From the NCBI RefSeq assembly GCF_001984175.1, contig NZ_MTQP01000069.1, positions 682,001 through 746,000 of the forward strand: DNA of 64,000 nucleotides. Reading direction: 5' to 3'. The translations under genes and the position numbers were made by a program. Below are positions 34,817 through 44,651 of the stretch, piece after piece. Under the pieces are notes generated by a model that was not told the DNA's origin, searched no databases, and saw nothing but the letters and a program-made list of their open reading frames with translations. Position 1 is the first letter of the stretch; each line of letters starts with the position of its first letter. Source of the DNA: Saccharothrix sp. ALI-22-I (GTDB taxonomy: Bacteria; Actinomycetota; Actinomycetes; Mycobacteriales; Pseudonocardiaceae).

Positions 34817-35094
34817 ATGCGTGGACGAGCGCTGTTCCTGGCAGCGGCACTGTTCGGCGCGTCGACGTGCAACGGAGAGCCCACCGACCTGCCCCGGCTG
34901 GCCGCCGGGGAGCGAACGTGCCCGGTTTCGCCGGACAACTGCCGTCCGCGCGGCCCCGCTCCGGGTACGGCGCGGAGTACCCGGAGATCTCCCGGGTGAT
35001 CCACACCATGGCCACGCAGGTGCTCACCGGAGTGAGCAGACCCGAGCGGGCGGCGGCCGACGCCGAGGCGGAGATCGACCGACTGCTGCGCTAG
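34817..35094 (+). pseudogene. Remnant of an ABC solute-binding protein
   Basis: One frame gives an N-terminal signal-like piece (MRGRALFLAAALFGASTCNG). A different frame from about 34918 gives YPEISRVIHTMATQVLTG and ERAAADAEAEIDRLLR, the C-terminal helices typical of family 1 sugar-binding proteins. Some 300 residues between them are missing. It is a deleted, frameshifted gene; possibly the former importer gene for the GH65 pathway next door. Confidence 0.55.
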
Positions 35095-35285
35095 CCGTAT
35101 GCGCCAGTCGTATGCGCCGGCCGTAACGGATGGGTAAACCCTGGCGCCCGCCCCGACCGTGACACGCCGATTAGCCGTAATGCCGGAAGAGGTTGGGCGA
35201 TGTGTCCTATAGGGGGAAGCCGCCACGCAGCGGGATGAGCCGAACGGGCGCGGGGTAACCCCCTCCCATGCGGAACGAGGCACCC

Positions 35286-35684
35286 GTGAAAGACCGGAAA
35301 ACCGGGAAGAGGGCCGACAAGAAGGCTGAGCAGAAGGCCGATCCCAAGGCCGGGCACCAGCCGTTCAGCCGGGCACAGCTGCTCGCGCTCGTGGTGGGCG
35401 TGTTGCAGATCGTCCTCGCCTCCGTCCCGTTCCTGCCCACGAGCGACGGCACCAGCCACACCCTCTACATCAGCACGGGTGTGGCCGGTGTCCTCCTCGC
35501 GTGGCAGCACAGACACGCCCGTTTCTACGGCGTGGCCCTGCTCCTGCTCTACGGTCAACTGTTCATCACCGACGCCGAGGACACCGCCGCCTTCGGCCTG
35601 CCCACGTGGGAGACCCTGGCGTACGGCCGGGCCGCCCTGGCGGGCGTGGTGATCGCGCTGATCCCGGCGTTCAAGCGCCCGTAG
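35286..35684 (+). CDS. Small integral membrane protein
   Basis: 132 residues. A Lys-rich cytoplasmic head (KDRKTGKRADKKAEQKAD) precedes four hydrophobic segments (QLLALVVGVLQIVLASVPFL, YISTGVAGVLLAW, FYGVALLLLYGQLF, GRAALAGVVIALIPAF). GTG 35286 is chosen for GAGG upstream; ATG 35268 is the alternative. Function unknown. The last 130 bases overlap the opposing cyclase-like gene. Confidence 0.75.
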   Translation: MKDRKTGKRADKKAEQKADPKAGHQPFSRAQLLALVVGVLQIVLASVPFLPTSDGTSHTLYISTGVAGVLLAWQHRHARFYGVALLLLYGQLFITDAEDTAAFGLPTWETLAYGRAALAGVVIALIPAFKRP

Positions 35685-36352
35685 TCACCGGCGCTCATCG
35701 TGCCGTCCGGGTGGAACCGCAGCTTGGCATCGGGGCTGCGGGCGATCGATTCGAACATCGCGCGGTCGGACGTGGTGGTGGGCCGCCAGTACATGTGGGC
35801 GCCGTGGGTGACACCCATGTCCATCGACATCATGGTCGCCACCGCCCGGTCGTACCGGCGGCGGCTCAGATCCGCGCCGCCGGAGGCGTGGATGTCGAAC
35901 ACGTCGTGGTCGCCCGTCAGAGGCCGCAACGCGCCGCGCCGGTCGTGACCGTGCACGACACCGTCCCGCACGAAGTACTCGCCCCGTTGTTCGAACAGGG
36001 CCATCTTGTCGCGCAACGCGTCGAACTCCACGCGCCGCTGGTCGTACCGGCGCAGCAGCCGGTCGTTGAGGTCGAAGTGGGGTAACGAAGGCCGGAAGTA
36101 CCCGACCAGTCCCCGGTGGCGCCGAGCCGCGCCCAAGCGGACGTCCAGGTCGTCGATGGTCTTGGCCTTCACCGCCTCGGGTTTGGGCAGCGCGCCTTCG
36201 CGCAACCAGGCCACCGCGTGCGGGTTCGTCGCTCGCACGTCGATGACCAGGTCCTGCTCCGCGGCCACCTGCTGGAACTTGCGGGCGTGTTCGGTGGGCA
36301 TGCCGAAAACCGGCTCCACCGACGCCAGGGGGAAGAGGTGATCAGTGCGCAC
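35555..36352 (-). CDS. Putative ExoY/edema-factor-like nucleotidyl cyclase domain protein
   Basis: 265 residues, no signal peptide. Residues around 15-65 align without gaps to Pseudomonas ExoY as I recall it: GMPTEHARKFQQVAAEQ against GVPVEHALRMQAVARQT, and REGALPKPEAVKAKTI against EEGFPTKGFSVKGKSS, keeping the catalytic Lys pair. Downstream, RPLTGDHDVFDI fits the metal-binding D-x-D motif, and VTHGAHMYWRP supplies a possible His. Such domains make cyclic nucleotides and are usually toxins. GTG 36352 is the likeliest start (36385 is possible); no ribosome site is visible. The C-terminus runs antisense into the neighbouring gene and may be truncated. Activity is unproven. Confidence 0.55.
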   Translation of the reverse strand: MRTDHLFPLASVEPVFGMPTEHARKFQQVAAEQDLVIDVRATNPHAVAWLREGALPKPEAVKAKTIDDLDVRLGAARRHRGLVGYFRPSLPHFDLNDRLLRRYDQRRVEFDALRDKMALFEQRGEYFVRDGVVHGHDRRGALRPLTGDHDVFDIHASGGADLSRRRYDRAVATMMSMDMGVTHGAHMYWRPTTTSDRAMFESIARSPDAKLRFHPDGTMSAGDYGRLNAGISAITTPARAARPYARVSHVGRPKAAVSSASVMNS

Positions 36353-36414
36353 GGGTATTAAGGTCCGCCCGAAATGGGCGTGCACCAGACCGCCGGCTTC
36401 GGTTAGCTCTGGGC

Positions 36415-36924
36415 GTGACCCCTGATTCACTGATCGGATTGCTGGCCGAGCCCGAGCGGTTGCGCGTCGTGGCCGCGCTGGCCCTCGGTGCCCGCACGAC
36501 TGCGGACATCGTCGCGGCGACCGGGATGGACGCACGACGGGTCGAGAACTCGTTGCGCCGGTTGCGGTCGACGGGACTCGTCGTGACCGAAGGCTCCGGC
36601 CTGCGGTTGCGCGAGGAGCTGTTCAAGGAGGCCACCCGGGTCGAACAGGCGAACCGGGTCCCGGAGGACCCGTTCGTGCGGGACGGGCGGCTGGTGAAGC
36701 TCCCCGCGCAACGCGGACGCAGGCGGGCGGTCCTCGAACAGGTGAGCACCGCGTTCGAGCCGGGTAGACGGTACCCCGAGCGGGAAGTGGTGCAGGTGCT
36801 GAAGCGGTGGTGCGACGGCGGTGAGGTCGACCACGTGACCGTGCGACGGTACCTCGTGGACGAAGGCCTGCTCAGCCGGGCCGACGGCGAGTACTGGCGT
36901 ACCGGCGGCCCGGTGAGCGTCTAG
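36415..36924 (+). CDS. ArsR-like winged helix plus DUF2087 transcriptional regulator
   Basis: 169 residues. The N-terminal winged helix (GLLAEPERLRVVAALALG, TTADIVAATGMDARRVENSLRRL) is followed by a DUF2087 domain (FEPGRRYPEREVVQVLKRW, DHVTVRRYLVDEGLLSR). GTG 36415. It is divergent from the cyclase-like gene with only 62 bases between and could regulate it. Confidence 0.88.
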   Translation: MTPDSLIGLLAEPERLRVVAALALGARTTADIVAATGMDARRVENSLRRLRSTGLVVTEGSGLRLREELFKEATRVEQANRVPEDPFVRDGRLVKLPAQRGRRRAVLEQVSTAFEPGRRYPEREVVQVLKRWCDGGEVDHVTVRRYLVDEGLLSRADGEYWRTGGPVSV

Positions 36925-36940
36925 CGGGATCTAGCGGGGT

Positions 36941-37759
36941 CTAGCCGAACGTGTCGGGATCGGGGCCGGTGCGCTCACCCCGGTCCAGTTCGGCGATGCG
37001 GCGCAGGTCGTCACCGTCCAACTCGAAGTCGAACACGGCGAAGTTCTCCGCGATCCGGCTCGGTGTCACGGACTTGGGGATGACGACGTTGTCCAGCTGC
37101 ACGTGCCAGCGCAGCACTACCTGGGCCGGGGTTCGGCCGTGTTTCGCGGCGATGTCGGTGATGACCGGATCGGACAGCAGCGCGCCGCCCTGCGCGAGCG
37201 GGCTCCACGCCTCGGTGGCGATGCCGTGCCGGACGTGGAAGGCGCGCAATTCGGCCTGCTGGAGCCACGGGTGCAGCTCGACCTGGTTGACCGCGGGCAC
37301 CGCGCCGGTGGCCTCCACGACCCGTTCCAGGTGCGCGGGTTGGAAGTTGGACACGCCGATGGCGCGGACCCGGCCGTCGGCGTGCAGCTTGCCCAGCGCG
37401 CGCCAGGTGTCGACGTACTTGTCCTGTTTGGGCGCGGGCCAGTGGATCAGGTACAGGTCGATCCGGTCGAGACCGAGCTCGGCGGCGCTCGTGTCGAACG
37501 CGCGCAACGCCTCGTCGTAGCCCTGGTGGGAGTTCCACAGCTTGGTCGTCACGAACAGCTCGTCGCGCGGGATGCCCGAATCCGCGACCGCCCGGCCGAC
37601 CGGCTCCTCGTTGCCGTAGGCGGCGGCGGTGTCGATGCTGCGGTAGCCGACCCGCAACGCCTCGCGCACCGCGTCATAAGTGTCCTCAGTGGACACCTGG
37701 AAGACACCGAAACCTAGCTGCGGCATGGTGACGCCGTTGTTCAGGGTGATGGTCCTCAT
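36941..37759 (-). CDS. Aldo/keto reductase
   Basis: 272 residues with the full AKR barrel. Signatures: GYRSIDTAAAYGNEEPVGRA (catalytic Asp and Tyr), LIHWP with the active-site His nearby, and IPKSVTPSRIAENFAVFDF for NADPH binding. It reduces aldehydes or 2,5-diketo sugars; substrate unknown. ATG 37759 is chosen by alignment to the family start MRTITLNNGV; ATGs at 37768 and 37771 add 3-4 residues. Confidence 0.9.
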   Translation of the reverse strand: MRTITLNNGVTMPQLGFGVFQVSTEDTYDAVREALRVGYRSIDTAAAYGNEEPVGRAVADSGIPRDELFVTTKLWNSHQGYDEALRAFDTSAAELGLDRIDLYLIHWPAPKQDKYVDTWRALGKLHADGRVRAIGVSNFQPAHLERVVEATGAVPAVNQVELHPWLQQAELRAFHVRHGIATEAWSPLAQGGALLSDPVITDIAAKHGRTPAQVVLRWHVQLDNVVIPKSVTPSRIAENFAVFDFELDGDDLRRIAELDRGERTGPDPDTFG

Positions 37760-37809
37760 GGGTGCCATCATGCCCGCTGCGCACCGGTCCCACCGGCCGC
37801 GTCGAAAGA

Positions 37810-38658
37810 TCAACCGACCAGGGCGACGCGTCGCTCCACCTCGGCGGGCAGCGGCCGGCGGTGCCGCAGCGCCGCGGGCAGCCTGCGCACGGCGGCGGCC
37901 AGCGCCGCGCCCGCGTCCCGGTCCGCGACCGCCCGCCGGGCCAGCGCGAACGTTTGCGCGAGCACCACCCCGACGGGGCGACGCAGCCACGTGGTCAGCA
38001 GTTCGTTGCGCAGTTCCACCCGGCGCCGCCACGCCGACGGCGGCCGGGACGGGGACGGCTGGTGGTGCGCCACCACGTCGTCCACGTAACAGCAGGACCA
38101 GCCGGACGCCGCCATGTCCCAGGAGAACAGGCGTTCCTCGCCGGGCCAGAACAGCACGGGGTGGAATCCGCCGACCTCGACGAACGCCGACCGCCGCACC
38201 ACCGCGCCGCAGCACACGAAGCCCAGGACGGACGGTCCGGGCAGGTCGTCGTCACGGCCCAGCGCCGATCGGGCCATCTCCACGCACACCGGGTCGAGCC
38301 CGCCGCCGGGTTCCACGATCGTGCGCGCCGCGATCAGGCCCAGTCGCGGATGCCGCGCGAACAGCTCCTCCGCGCGCGTCAGGGCACCGGGAGCCCACCA
38401 CGAGTCGTCGTCACTGAACGCGACGTAAGGCGTGGTCGCCCGTCGCACGCCGTGGTTGCGCGCCACCGCGCCCTCGTTGCGCCCCAGGGCCAGCACTTCT
38501 ACCTGGTCGAACTCCCGCCGCACGCGGGCCACCGTGTCGTCCGAGGAGCCGTTGTCCACCACGATGACCGGCGCGTCCAGTTCCCGGAGTCGGGTGAGCG
38601 TGCGCCTCAGATCGTCCACGCGGTCACGGGTTGCGACCACCACTGTTGTTTGCGGCAC
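37810..38658 (-). CDS. Family 2 glycosyltransferase
   Basis: 282 residues. GT2 fold: TVVVATRDRVDDLRRTL, VIVVDNGSSDDT, then VAFSDDDSWWAPGAL with the DXD metal site. Acceptor-side blocks VVRRSAFVEVGGFHP and GEERLFSWDMA follow. No membrane segments are clear; it is probably membrane-associated. GTG 38658. It is divergent from the epimerase gene that opens the glycan operon and belongs to the same locus. Confidence 0.88.
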   Translation of the reverse strand: MPQTTVVVATRDRVDDLRRTLTRLRELDAPVIVVDNGSSDDTVARVRREFDQVEVLALGRNEGAVARNHGVRRATTPYVAFSDDDSWWAPGALTRAEELFARHPRLGLIAARTIVEPGGGLDPVCVEMARSALGRDDDLPGPSVLGFVCCGAVVRRSAFVEVGGFHPVLFWPGEERLFSWDMAASGWSCCYVDDVVAHHQPSPSRPPSAWRRRVELRNELLTTWLRRPVGVVLAQTFALARRAVADRDAGAALAAAVRRLPAALRHRRPLPAEVERRVALVG

Positions 38659-38718
38659 CAGCGGGTACTACCCGGAGAAGCGGTGGTTACTCCTCCGGTC
38701 CACGGGTAGGCCCAGCTC

Positions 38719-39645
<927 letters not shown>

Positions 39646-39647
39646 TC

Positions 39648-39734
39648 GGACCACATCCGACCACATCGGTCCGCATCGGACCGCATCAGGCACCCGGAAG
39701 AGAGTCCACACAGGAGCTTTGTCCACACAGGAGC
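39648..39734. repeat. Phased 10-bp direct repeats and a duplicated 14-mer before the carbamoyltransferase gene
   Basis: Four 10-11 bp units (GGACCACATCC, GACCACATCG, GTCCGCATCG, GACCGCATCA) cover 39648-39688. GTCCACACAGGAGC then occurs twice (39704-39717 and 39721-39734), duplicating the ribosome-site region. These lie between the epimerase stop and the carbamoyltransferase start. Confidence 0.8.
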
Positions 39735-39748
39735 GAAAGGGGAACGCC

Positions 39749-41401
39749 GTGCGCGTGCTCGGTATCAACGCGGTCTTCCACGACCCCGCGGCCGCCCTCG
39801 TGGTGGACGGCGAGGTGGTGGCCGCCGCGGAGGAGGAACGCTTCTCCCGGCGCAAGCACGGCAAGCGGCCGGTGCCGTTCTCCGCGTGGGAACAGCCCGA
39901 ACAGGCTGCCCGGTGGTGCCTCAAGCACGCCGGTCTCACCCCCGCCGACCTCGACGCCGTCGCCTACTCCTACGACCCCGACCTGGTCGAGCCGAGCGAC
40001 GTGCCGTGGGAGGACCTGCGCACCGAGTACGCCCGGCGCGCGCCGTACTTCCTGGCCACCGCGCTGCCCGGCCTGGACCCGGCGATCGTGCGGTTCGTGC
40101 CGCACCACGTCGCGCACGCCGCGTCCACGGGCCTGGCCGCGCCGTTCGGCGGGGACTGCGCGGTGCTGGTCAACGACGGTCGCGGCGAGTGCCGCTCGCA
40201 CCTGGCGGGCAGCTACCGCGACCACAAGCTGGAGACGCTGGCCGCGCAGCACCTGCCGCACTCCCTCGGTCTGCTCTACGAGGACCTGACCGAACACCTG
40301 GGTTTCCTGCGGTCCAGCGACGAGTACAAGGTGATGGCGCTCGCCTCCTACGCCGAGCCCCGGCACTTGGACCTGGTCCGGGAGCACCTCTACGCGACCG
40401 AGGACGGCGGGTTCGCGGTGAAACCGCTGGACTGGGCGACGCTGGCCAAGCGCCGCGACCCGGACGGCGAGATGACCCGCGAGCACGCCGAACTGGCGGC
40501 GAGCGTGCAGGTGCGGGTCGAGGAGGTGCTGCTGGACCTGGTCCGGTGGCTGCACGAGCGGACCGGGCAGAAGCGGCTGACCATGGCCGGCGGCGTGGCG
40601 CTGAACTGCGTGGCGAACACGCGGATCTTCGCCGAGGGGCCGTTCGACGAGGTGTGGGTGCAGCCGGCCGCGGGTGACGCGGGCACCGCGCTGGGCGCGG
40701 CGTTGCAGGTGGTGGCCGACGCCGGTGAGCCCGCCGCCGCGATGCCGGGCGCCGACCTGGGTCGGTCGTGGACCGACGCGGAGATCGAGGACTACTTGCG
40801 CACCGCCAAGATCGCCTACGAACAGCCGGCGGACGTGGCGGTCGCGGTGGCCGAGGCGTTGGCCGACGACCAGGTGGTGGCCTGGTTCCAGGGCCGCAGC
40901 GAGTACGGGCCGCGCGCGTTGGGCCGGCGGTCGCTGCTGGCGCACCCCGGTCGGGCGGAGAACCTGGCCCGCCTCAACGAGGTCAAGGGGCGTGAGCAGT
41001 TCCGGCCGATCGCGCCGATGGTGTTGGCCGACCGGGCGGCCGAGTTGTTCGAGCGCGGGCCGTTGCCCAGCCCGTACATGCTGTTCGTGCACGACGTGCG
41101 GCCGGAGTGGCGTGACCGGATTCCGGCGGTCGTGCACGTGGACGGCACCGCGCGCGTGCAGACCGTCGATCCGGGGTCGGAACCGCTGATGGCGCGGGTG
41201 ATCCGCGAGTTCGACCGGCGCACCGGCGTGCCCGTCGTGGTCAACACCAGCCTGAACACGGCCGGCCGGCCGATGGTGGACGACCCGCGTGACGCGCTGG
41301 AGTGCTTCGGCTCGGCGCCGGTCGACCTGCTGGCCATCGGCCGGTTCGTGGTGCGGCGGCCCCAAGCGTCCGGGCCTCAAGCATCTGGGGAGCAGCGATG
41401 A
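39749..41401 (+). CDS. NodU/CmcH-family O-carbamoyltransferase
   Basis: 550 residues. The N-terminal Kae1-like domain (VLGINAVFHDPAAALVVDG, EEERFSRRKHGKRPVPFSAW, FVPHHVAHAASTG) makes carbamoyl-AMP. The C-terminal YrdC-like domain follows (WFQGRSEYGPRALGRRSLL, NEVKGREQFRPIAPMV, VVNTSLNTAGRPMVDDP). It transfers a carbamoyl group to a sugar hydroxyl. GTG 39749 follows AAAGGGGAACGCC. It overlaps the GT2 gene by 4 bases (ATGA), so the target is probably the glycan or sugar made here. Confidence 0.92.
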   Translation: MRVLGINAVFHDPAAALVVDGEVVAAAEEERFSRRKHGKRPVPFSAWEQPEQAARWCLKHAGLTPADLDAVAYSYDPDLVEPSDVPWEDLRTEYARRAPYFLATALPGLDPAIVRFVPHHVAHAASTGLAAPFGGDCAVLVNDGRGECRSHLAGSYRDHKLETLAAQHLPHSLGLLYEDLTEHLGFLRSSDEYKVMALASYAEPRHLDLVREHLYATEDGGFAVKPLDWATLAKRRDPDGEMTREHAELAASVQVRVEEVLLDLVRWLHERTGQKRLTMAGGVALNCVANTRIFAEGPFDEVWVQPAAGDAGTALGAALQVVADAGEPAAAMPGADLGRSWTDAEIEDYLRTAKIAYEQPADVAVAVAEALADDQVVAWFQGRSEYGPRALGRRSLLAHPGRAENLARLNEVKGREQFRPIAPMVLADRAAELFERGPLPSPYMLFVHDVRPEWRDRIPAVVHVDGTARVQTVDPGSEPLMARVIREFDRRTGVPVVVNTSLNTAGRPMVDDPRDALECFGSAPVDLLAIGRFVVRRPQASGPQASGEQR

Positions 41402-42453
41402 ATGTCGACTACGCCGTCGTCATCCCCACCGTCGGCCGGGACAGCCTGCGGGTGGTGCTCGACGCGCTGGAGCACGGCGACGGCCCGCCGCCGCGCGAGA
41501 TCATCGTGGTGGACGACCGGACCGATCCCGGCCCGTTGCCGCCGACGCACTCGGCGCGCGTGCTGCACACCGGTGGCCGCGGTCCCGCTGCCGCGCGCAA
41601 CGCCGGATGGCGTGCCTCGTGTTGCGAGTGGATCGCGTTCCTGGACGACGACGTGGTGCCGGCGCGCGACTGGAAGCTGCGGCTGGCCGACGACCTGGAG
41701 GACCTGGGGCTGGACGTCGGTGCCTCGCAGGCGCGGATCATCGTGCCGCTGCCCGGGAGCCGCAGGCCGACGGACTGGGAACGCAACACGGCCGGGTTGG
41801 AGCACGCGCGGTGGATCACCGCGGACATGGCTTACCGGCGCGCCGCTCTGGTGCACGCGGGCGGGTTCGACGAACGGTTCCCGCGTGCTTACCGGGAGGA
41901 CACCGAGCTGGCGTTGCGCGTGCAGGCGAACGGGTACCGGATCGTCACCGGTGATCGCGTGACCACGCACCCGGTGCGTGAGGCCGGGTTCTTCGCCAGC
42001 CTGCGGCAGCAGCGCGGCAACGCGGACGACGCGTTGGTGCGGCGGTTGCTCGGGCCGGAGTGGCGTGAACGGATCGGTGGCGCACCCGGACGGTTGCCGC
42101 AGCACGCGGTCACCACGGCGTCCGGCGGGCTGGCTGTCCTTTGCAGACTTCTCGGGTTGCGGAAATCGGCGTTGGTGTTCGGGGGCCTGTGGGCGGCGTT
42201 GACCGCGCGGTTCGCTTTCGAACGCATCGCACCCGGCCCGCGCACACCGGACGAGGTGGCGAAGATGGTCGTCACCAGCATCGCCATCCCGCCCGCCGCG
42301 TGCGCGCACCGGGTGCGCGGCGAACTGCGCCACCGGCGCGTGCCCGTCGCCGGACGGGAGCGCCGCCGGGTGGTTCCGGTGGCGCTGGACCGGTTGCGCA
42401 CCCGCATCGATCCACGGGCGCCGGTCCGTGCGCTCGGGGCGGTGCGGCGATGA
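41398..42453 (+). CDS. Family 2 glycosyltransferase with C-terminal extension
   Basis: 351 residues. GT2 core: YAVVIPTVGRDSLRVVLDAL, EIIVVDDRTDPG, GGRGPAAARNAGWRA, and FLDDDVVPARDW with the metal-binding Asp run; the acceptor block HAGGFDERFPRAYREDTELA is complete. About 120 C-terminal residues are Arg-rich with a possible membrane-contact helix. ATG 41398 and the next ATG 42450 both sit in ATGA overlaps. Confidence 0.9.
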   Translation: MNVDYAVVIPTVGRDSLRVVLDALEHGDGPPPREIIVVDDRTDPGPLPPTHSARVLHTGGRGPAAARNAGWRASCCEWIAFLDDDVVPARDWKLRLADDLEDLGLDVGASQARIIVPLPGSRRPTDWERNTAGLEHARWITADMAYRRAALVHAGGFDERFPRAYREDTELALRVQANGYRIVTGDRVTTHPVREAGFFASLRQQRGNADDALVRRLLGPEWRERIGGAPGRLPQHAVTTASGGLAVLCRLLGLRKSALVFGGLWAALTARFAFERIAPGPRTPDEVAKMVVTSIAIPPAACAHRVRGELRHRRVPVAGRERRRVVPVALDRLRTRIDPRAPVRALGAVRR

Positions 42454-43340
42454 GGGTCCTGGTGCTGCGCGCGCTCGGCCTCGGTGACCTGCTGACGGCC
42501 CTGCCGGCGCTGCGCGGGTTGCGCCGCGCGTTCCCGGACGCCGAGATCACCCTGGCCGCGCCGGGCTGGCTGGCCGACGCGGTGGACCGGATCGACGCCG
42601 TCGACCGGCTGCTGCCCACCGAAGGGCTCGTGCCGATCGACTACGACTCGCCGGACCTCGCGGTGAACCTGCACGGACGTGGGCCGCAGAGCACCGAACT
42701 GCTGCGTGCCACCCATCCCGCCCGGCTGATCACGCACGGCCCGCACGTGCCGTGGCCCGCGCGGCAGCACGAGGTGCTGCGGTGGTGTCGGCTGCTGGCG
42801 CAGTTCGGCATCGCGTGCGACCCGGCTGATCTGCGCCTGCCGCCGTTGCCGCGCAACGGTGCGATCGTCGTGCACCCCGGCGCGAGTCACGCCGCCCGCC
42901 GTTGGCCGGCCGCGCGGTTCGCCGCGGTGGTGCGTGCGCTGGGGCCCAGCGTGGTGGTGACCGGCAGCCCCACCGAGGCTCCGCTGGTGCGCGCGGTGGG
43001 ACGGGGCCGCACGCGGATGGGTGATCTGGCCGGGTTGATGGACCTGGTGGCGAGCGCACGGCTCGTCATCTGCGGCGACACGGGCGTGGCACACGTCGCC
43101 ACCGCTTACCGCACGCCGTCGGTGCTGCTGTTCGGGCCGGTGTCCCCCGCCGCGTGGGGGCCGAGGTCGGGGCCGCACCGGGTGCTGTGGCACGGCCGGA
43201 CCGGTGACACGTTCGCCGACCGGCCCGATCCGGGGCTGCTCGGGATCACCGTGGACGAGGTGTTGGACGCCGCGCGATCGCTACTGGGAGGTGGACCGTG
43301 TCCAAGATCGGCGTCATCGGCGCGGGCTATGTCGGGTTGA
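42450..43340 (+). CDS. Family 9 glycosyltransferase (heptosyltransferase-like)
   Basis: 296 residues. Begins MRVLVLRALGLGDLLTALPAL, as heptosyltransferases do; the C-terminal half has VVHPGASHAARRWP and VICGDTGVAHVATAYRTPSVLLFGP, the GT9 donor site. A GT9 next to a heptose pathway (GmhA/HldE at 59-61 kb) supports transfer of an activated heptose. Its last 43 bases overlap the UDP-glucose dehydrogenase gene. Confidence 0.9.
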   Translation: MRVLVLRALGLGDLLTALPALRGLRRAFPDAEITLAAPGWLADAVDRIDAVDRLLPTEGLVPIDYDSPDLAVNLHGRGPQSTELLRATHPARLITHGPHVPWPARQHEVLRWCRLLAQFGIACDPADLRLPPLPRNGAIVVHPGASHAARRWPAARFAAVVRALGPSVVVTGSPTEAPLVRAVGRGRTRMGDLAGLMDLVASARLVICGDTGVAHVATAYRTPSVLLFGPVSPAAWGPRSGPHRVLWHGRTGDTFADRPDPGLLGITVDEVLDAARSLLGGGPCPRSASSARAMSG

Positions 43341-44593
43341 CCACCGCTGCCTGCTTCGCCCGGCTCGGGCACACCGTGGTGTGCGCGGACGTGGACGAGG
43401 CGAAGGTCGCGGCACTGAGCCGGGCGGAGGTCGGCGCGCACGAGCCCGGGTTGGCGGAGCTGGTCGGGGAGGGGTTGCGGGCCGGGCGGTTGCGGTTCGT
43501 GTCGGGGAACGCGGAAGCCCTCTCCGGTGTGGACTTCGTGTTCCTGTGCGTGCCCACGCCGACCGGTGTCGACGGTGCGGCCGATCTGACCGCCGTGCAC
43601 GCGGTGTTGCGCGAGGCGCGGGACGCGGTCGCGCCCGGGTGCGTGCTGGTGATCAAGTCGACCGTGCCGGCCGGGACGACCGAGCGGGTGGCCGAGCTGG
43701 TGGGTCGGCCGGATGTGCAGGTCGTGTCCAACCCGGAGTTCCTGCGGGAAGGGCACGCGGTGGACGACTTCCTGCGGCCCCAGCGGGTCGTGGTCGGCGC
43801 GGAGGCCGAGGAGGCCGCGCATCGGGTCGTGGGGCTGTACGCGCGGACGGGCGCGCCGGCGCTGGTCACCGGGAGCGCGAGCGCGGAGTTGGTGAAGTAC
43901 GCCAGCAACTGCTTCCTGGCGATGAAGTTGTCGTACGTGAACAGCCTGGCCGAGTTGTGCGAGCGGGTCGGCGCGGACATCTCCGACGTGACCGAGGGGA
44001 TGCGGCTGGACGACCGGATCGGGGCGTCGTTCCTCGAACCGGGGCCGGGGTGGGGTGGCTCGTGCTTCCCCAAGGACACCAGGGCTCTGCTGTCCACGGC
44101 GGACGAGGCGCACGTCGACTTCCCGTTATTGCGCGCGACCATCGGCACGAACGGCCACCAGCCCCACCGGGTGGTGTCGATGGTGCGCGACGCGGTCGGG
44201 CCGTTGGCGGGTGCGCGGCTGGGGTTGCTCGGCTTGACGTTCAAGGCCGGCACCGACGACCTGCGTGACTCCCCCGCCTTGGCGGTGGCGGCGCTGCTGG
44301 CCGAGGAGGGCGCCAAGCTGACCGGCTACGACCCGTGCGTGAGCACCGATTGCGGACCGGTGCGGGTGCTCGACTCACCCGAGGCGGTGGCCGAGGGCGC
44401 CGACGGTCTCGTGGTGCTGACCGAGTGGCCCGAGTTCGCCGAACTGGACTGGCCCAACCTGGCCGCCGCGATGACCCGCCCGATCATCATCGACACCCGC
44501 AACCTCCTGCCGGGCGACAAGGTCACCGAGGCCGGCTTCCACCTGATCGCCCTGGGCCGCCCGGCCCAGCCGCTCATCCAGGACCAGAACTGA
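43298..44593 (+). CDS. UDP-glucose 6-dehydrogenase
   Basis: 431 residues. NAD motif GAGYVGL at 8-14; catalytic Cys256 in GGSCFPKDTRAL; the conserved ELVKYASNCFLAMKLSYVN and GLTFKAGTDDLRDSPAL blocks are intact. It makes UDP-glucuronate, the substrate of the epimerase/decarboxylase at 38719. GTG 43298 lies inside the end of the GT9 gene, after GGGAGG. Confidence 0.93.
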   Translation: MSKIGVIGAGYVGLTTAACFARLGHTVVCADVDEAKVAALSRAEVGAHEPGLAELVGEGLRAGRLRFVSGNAEALSGVDFVFLCVPTPTGVDGAADLTAVHAVLREARDAVAPGCVLVIKSTVPAGTTERVAELVGRPDVQVVSNPEFLREGHAVDDFLRPQRVVVGAEAEEAAHRVVGLYARTGAPALVTGSASAELVKYASNCFLAMKLSYVNSLAELCERVGADISDVTEGMRLDDRIGASFLEPGPGWGGSCFPKDTRALLSTADEAHVDFPLLRATIGTNGHQPHRVVSMVRDAVGPLAGARLGLLGLTFKAGTDDLRDSPALAVAALLAEEGAKLTGYDPCVSTDCGPVRVLDSPEAVAEGADGLVVLTEWPEFAELDWPNLAAAMTRPIIIDTRNLLPGDKVTEAGFHLIALGRPAQPLIQDQN

Positions 44594-44651
44594 CCTACAT
44601 CGTCTCTACCGTTCCTGGCGCAGACACCGCAAGAGAATGAGGAGACGATCC

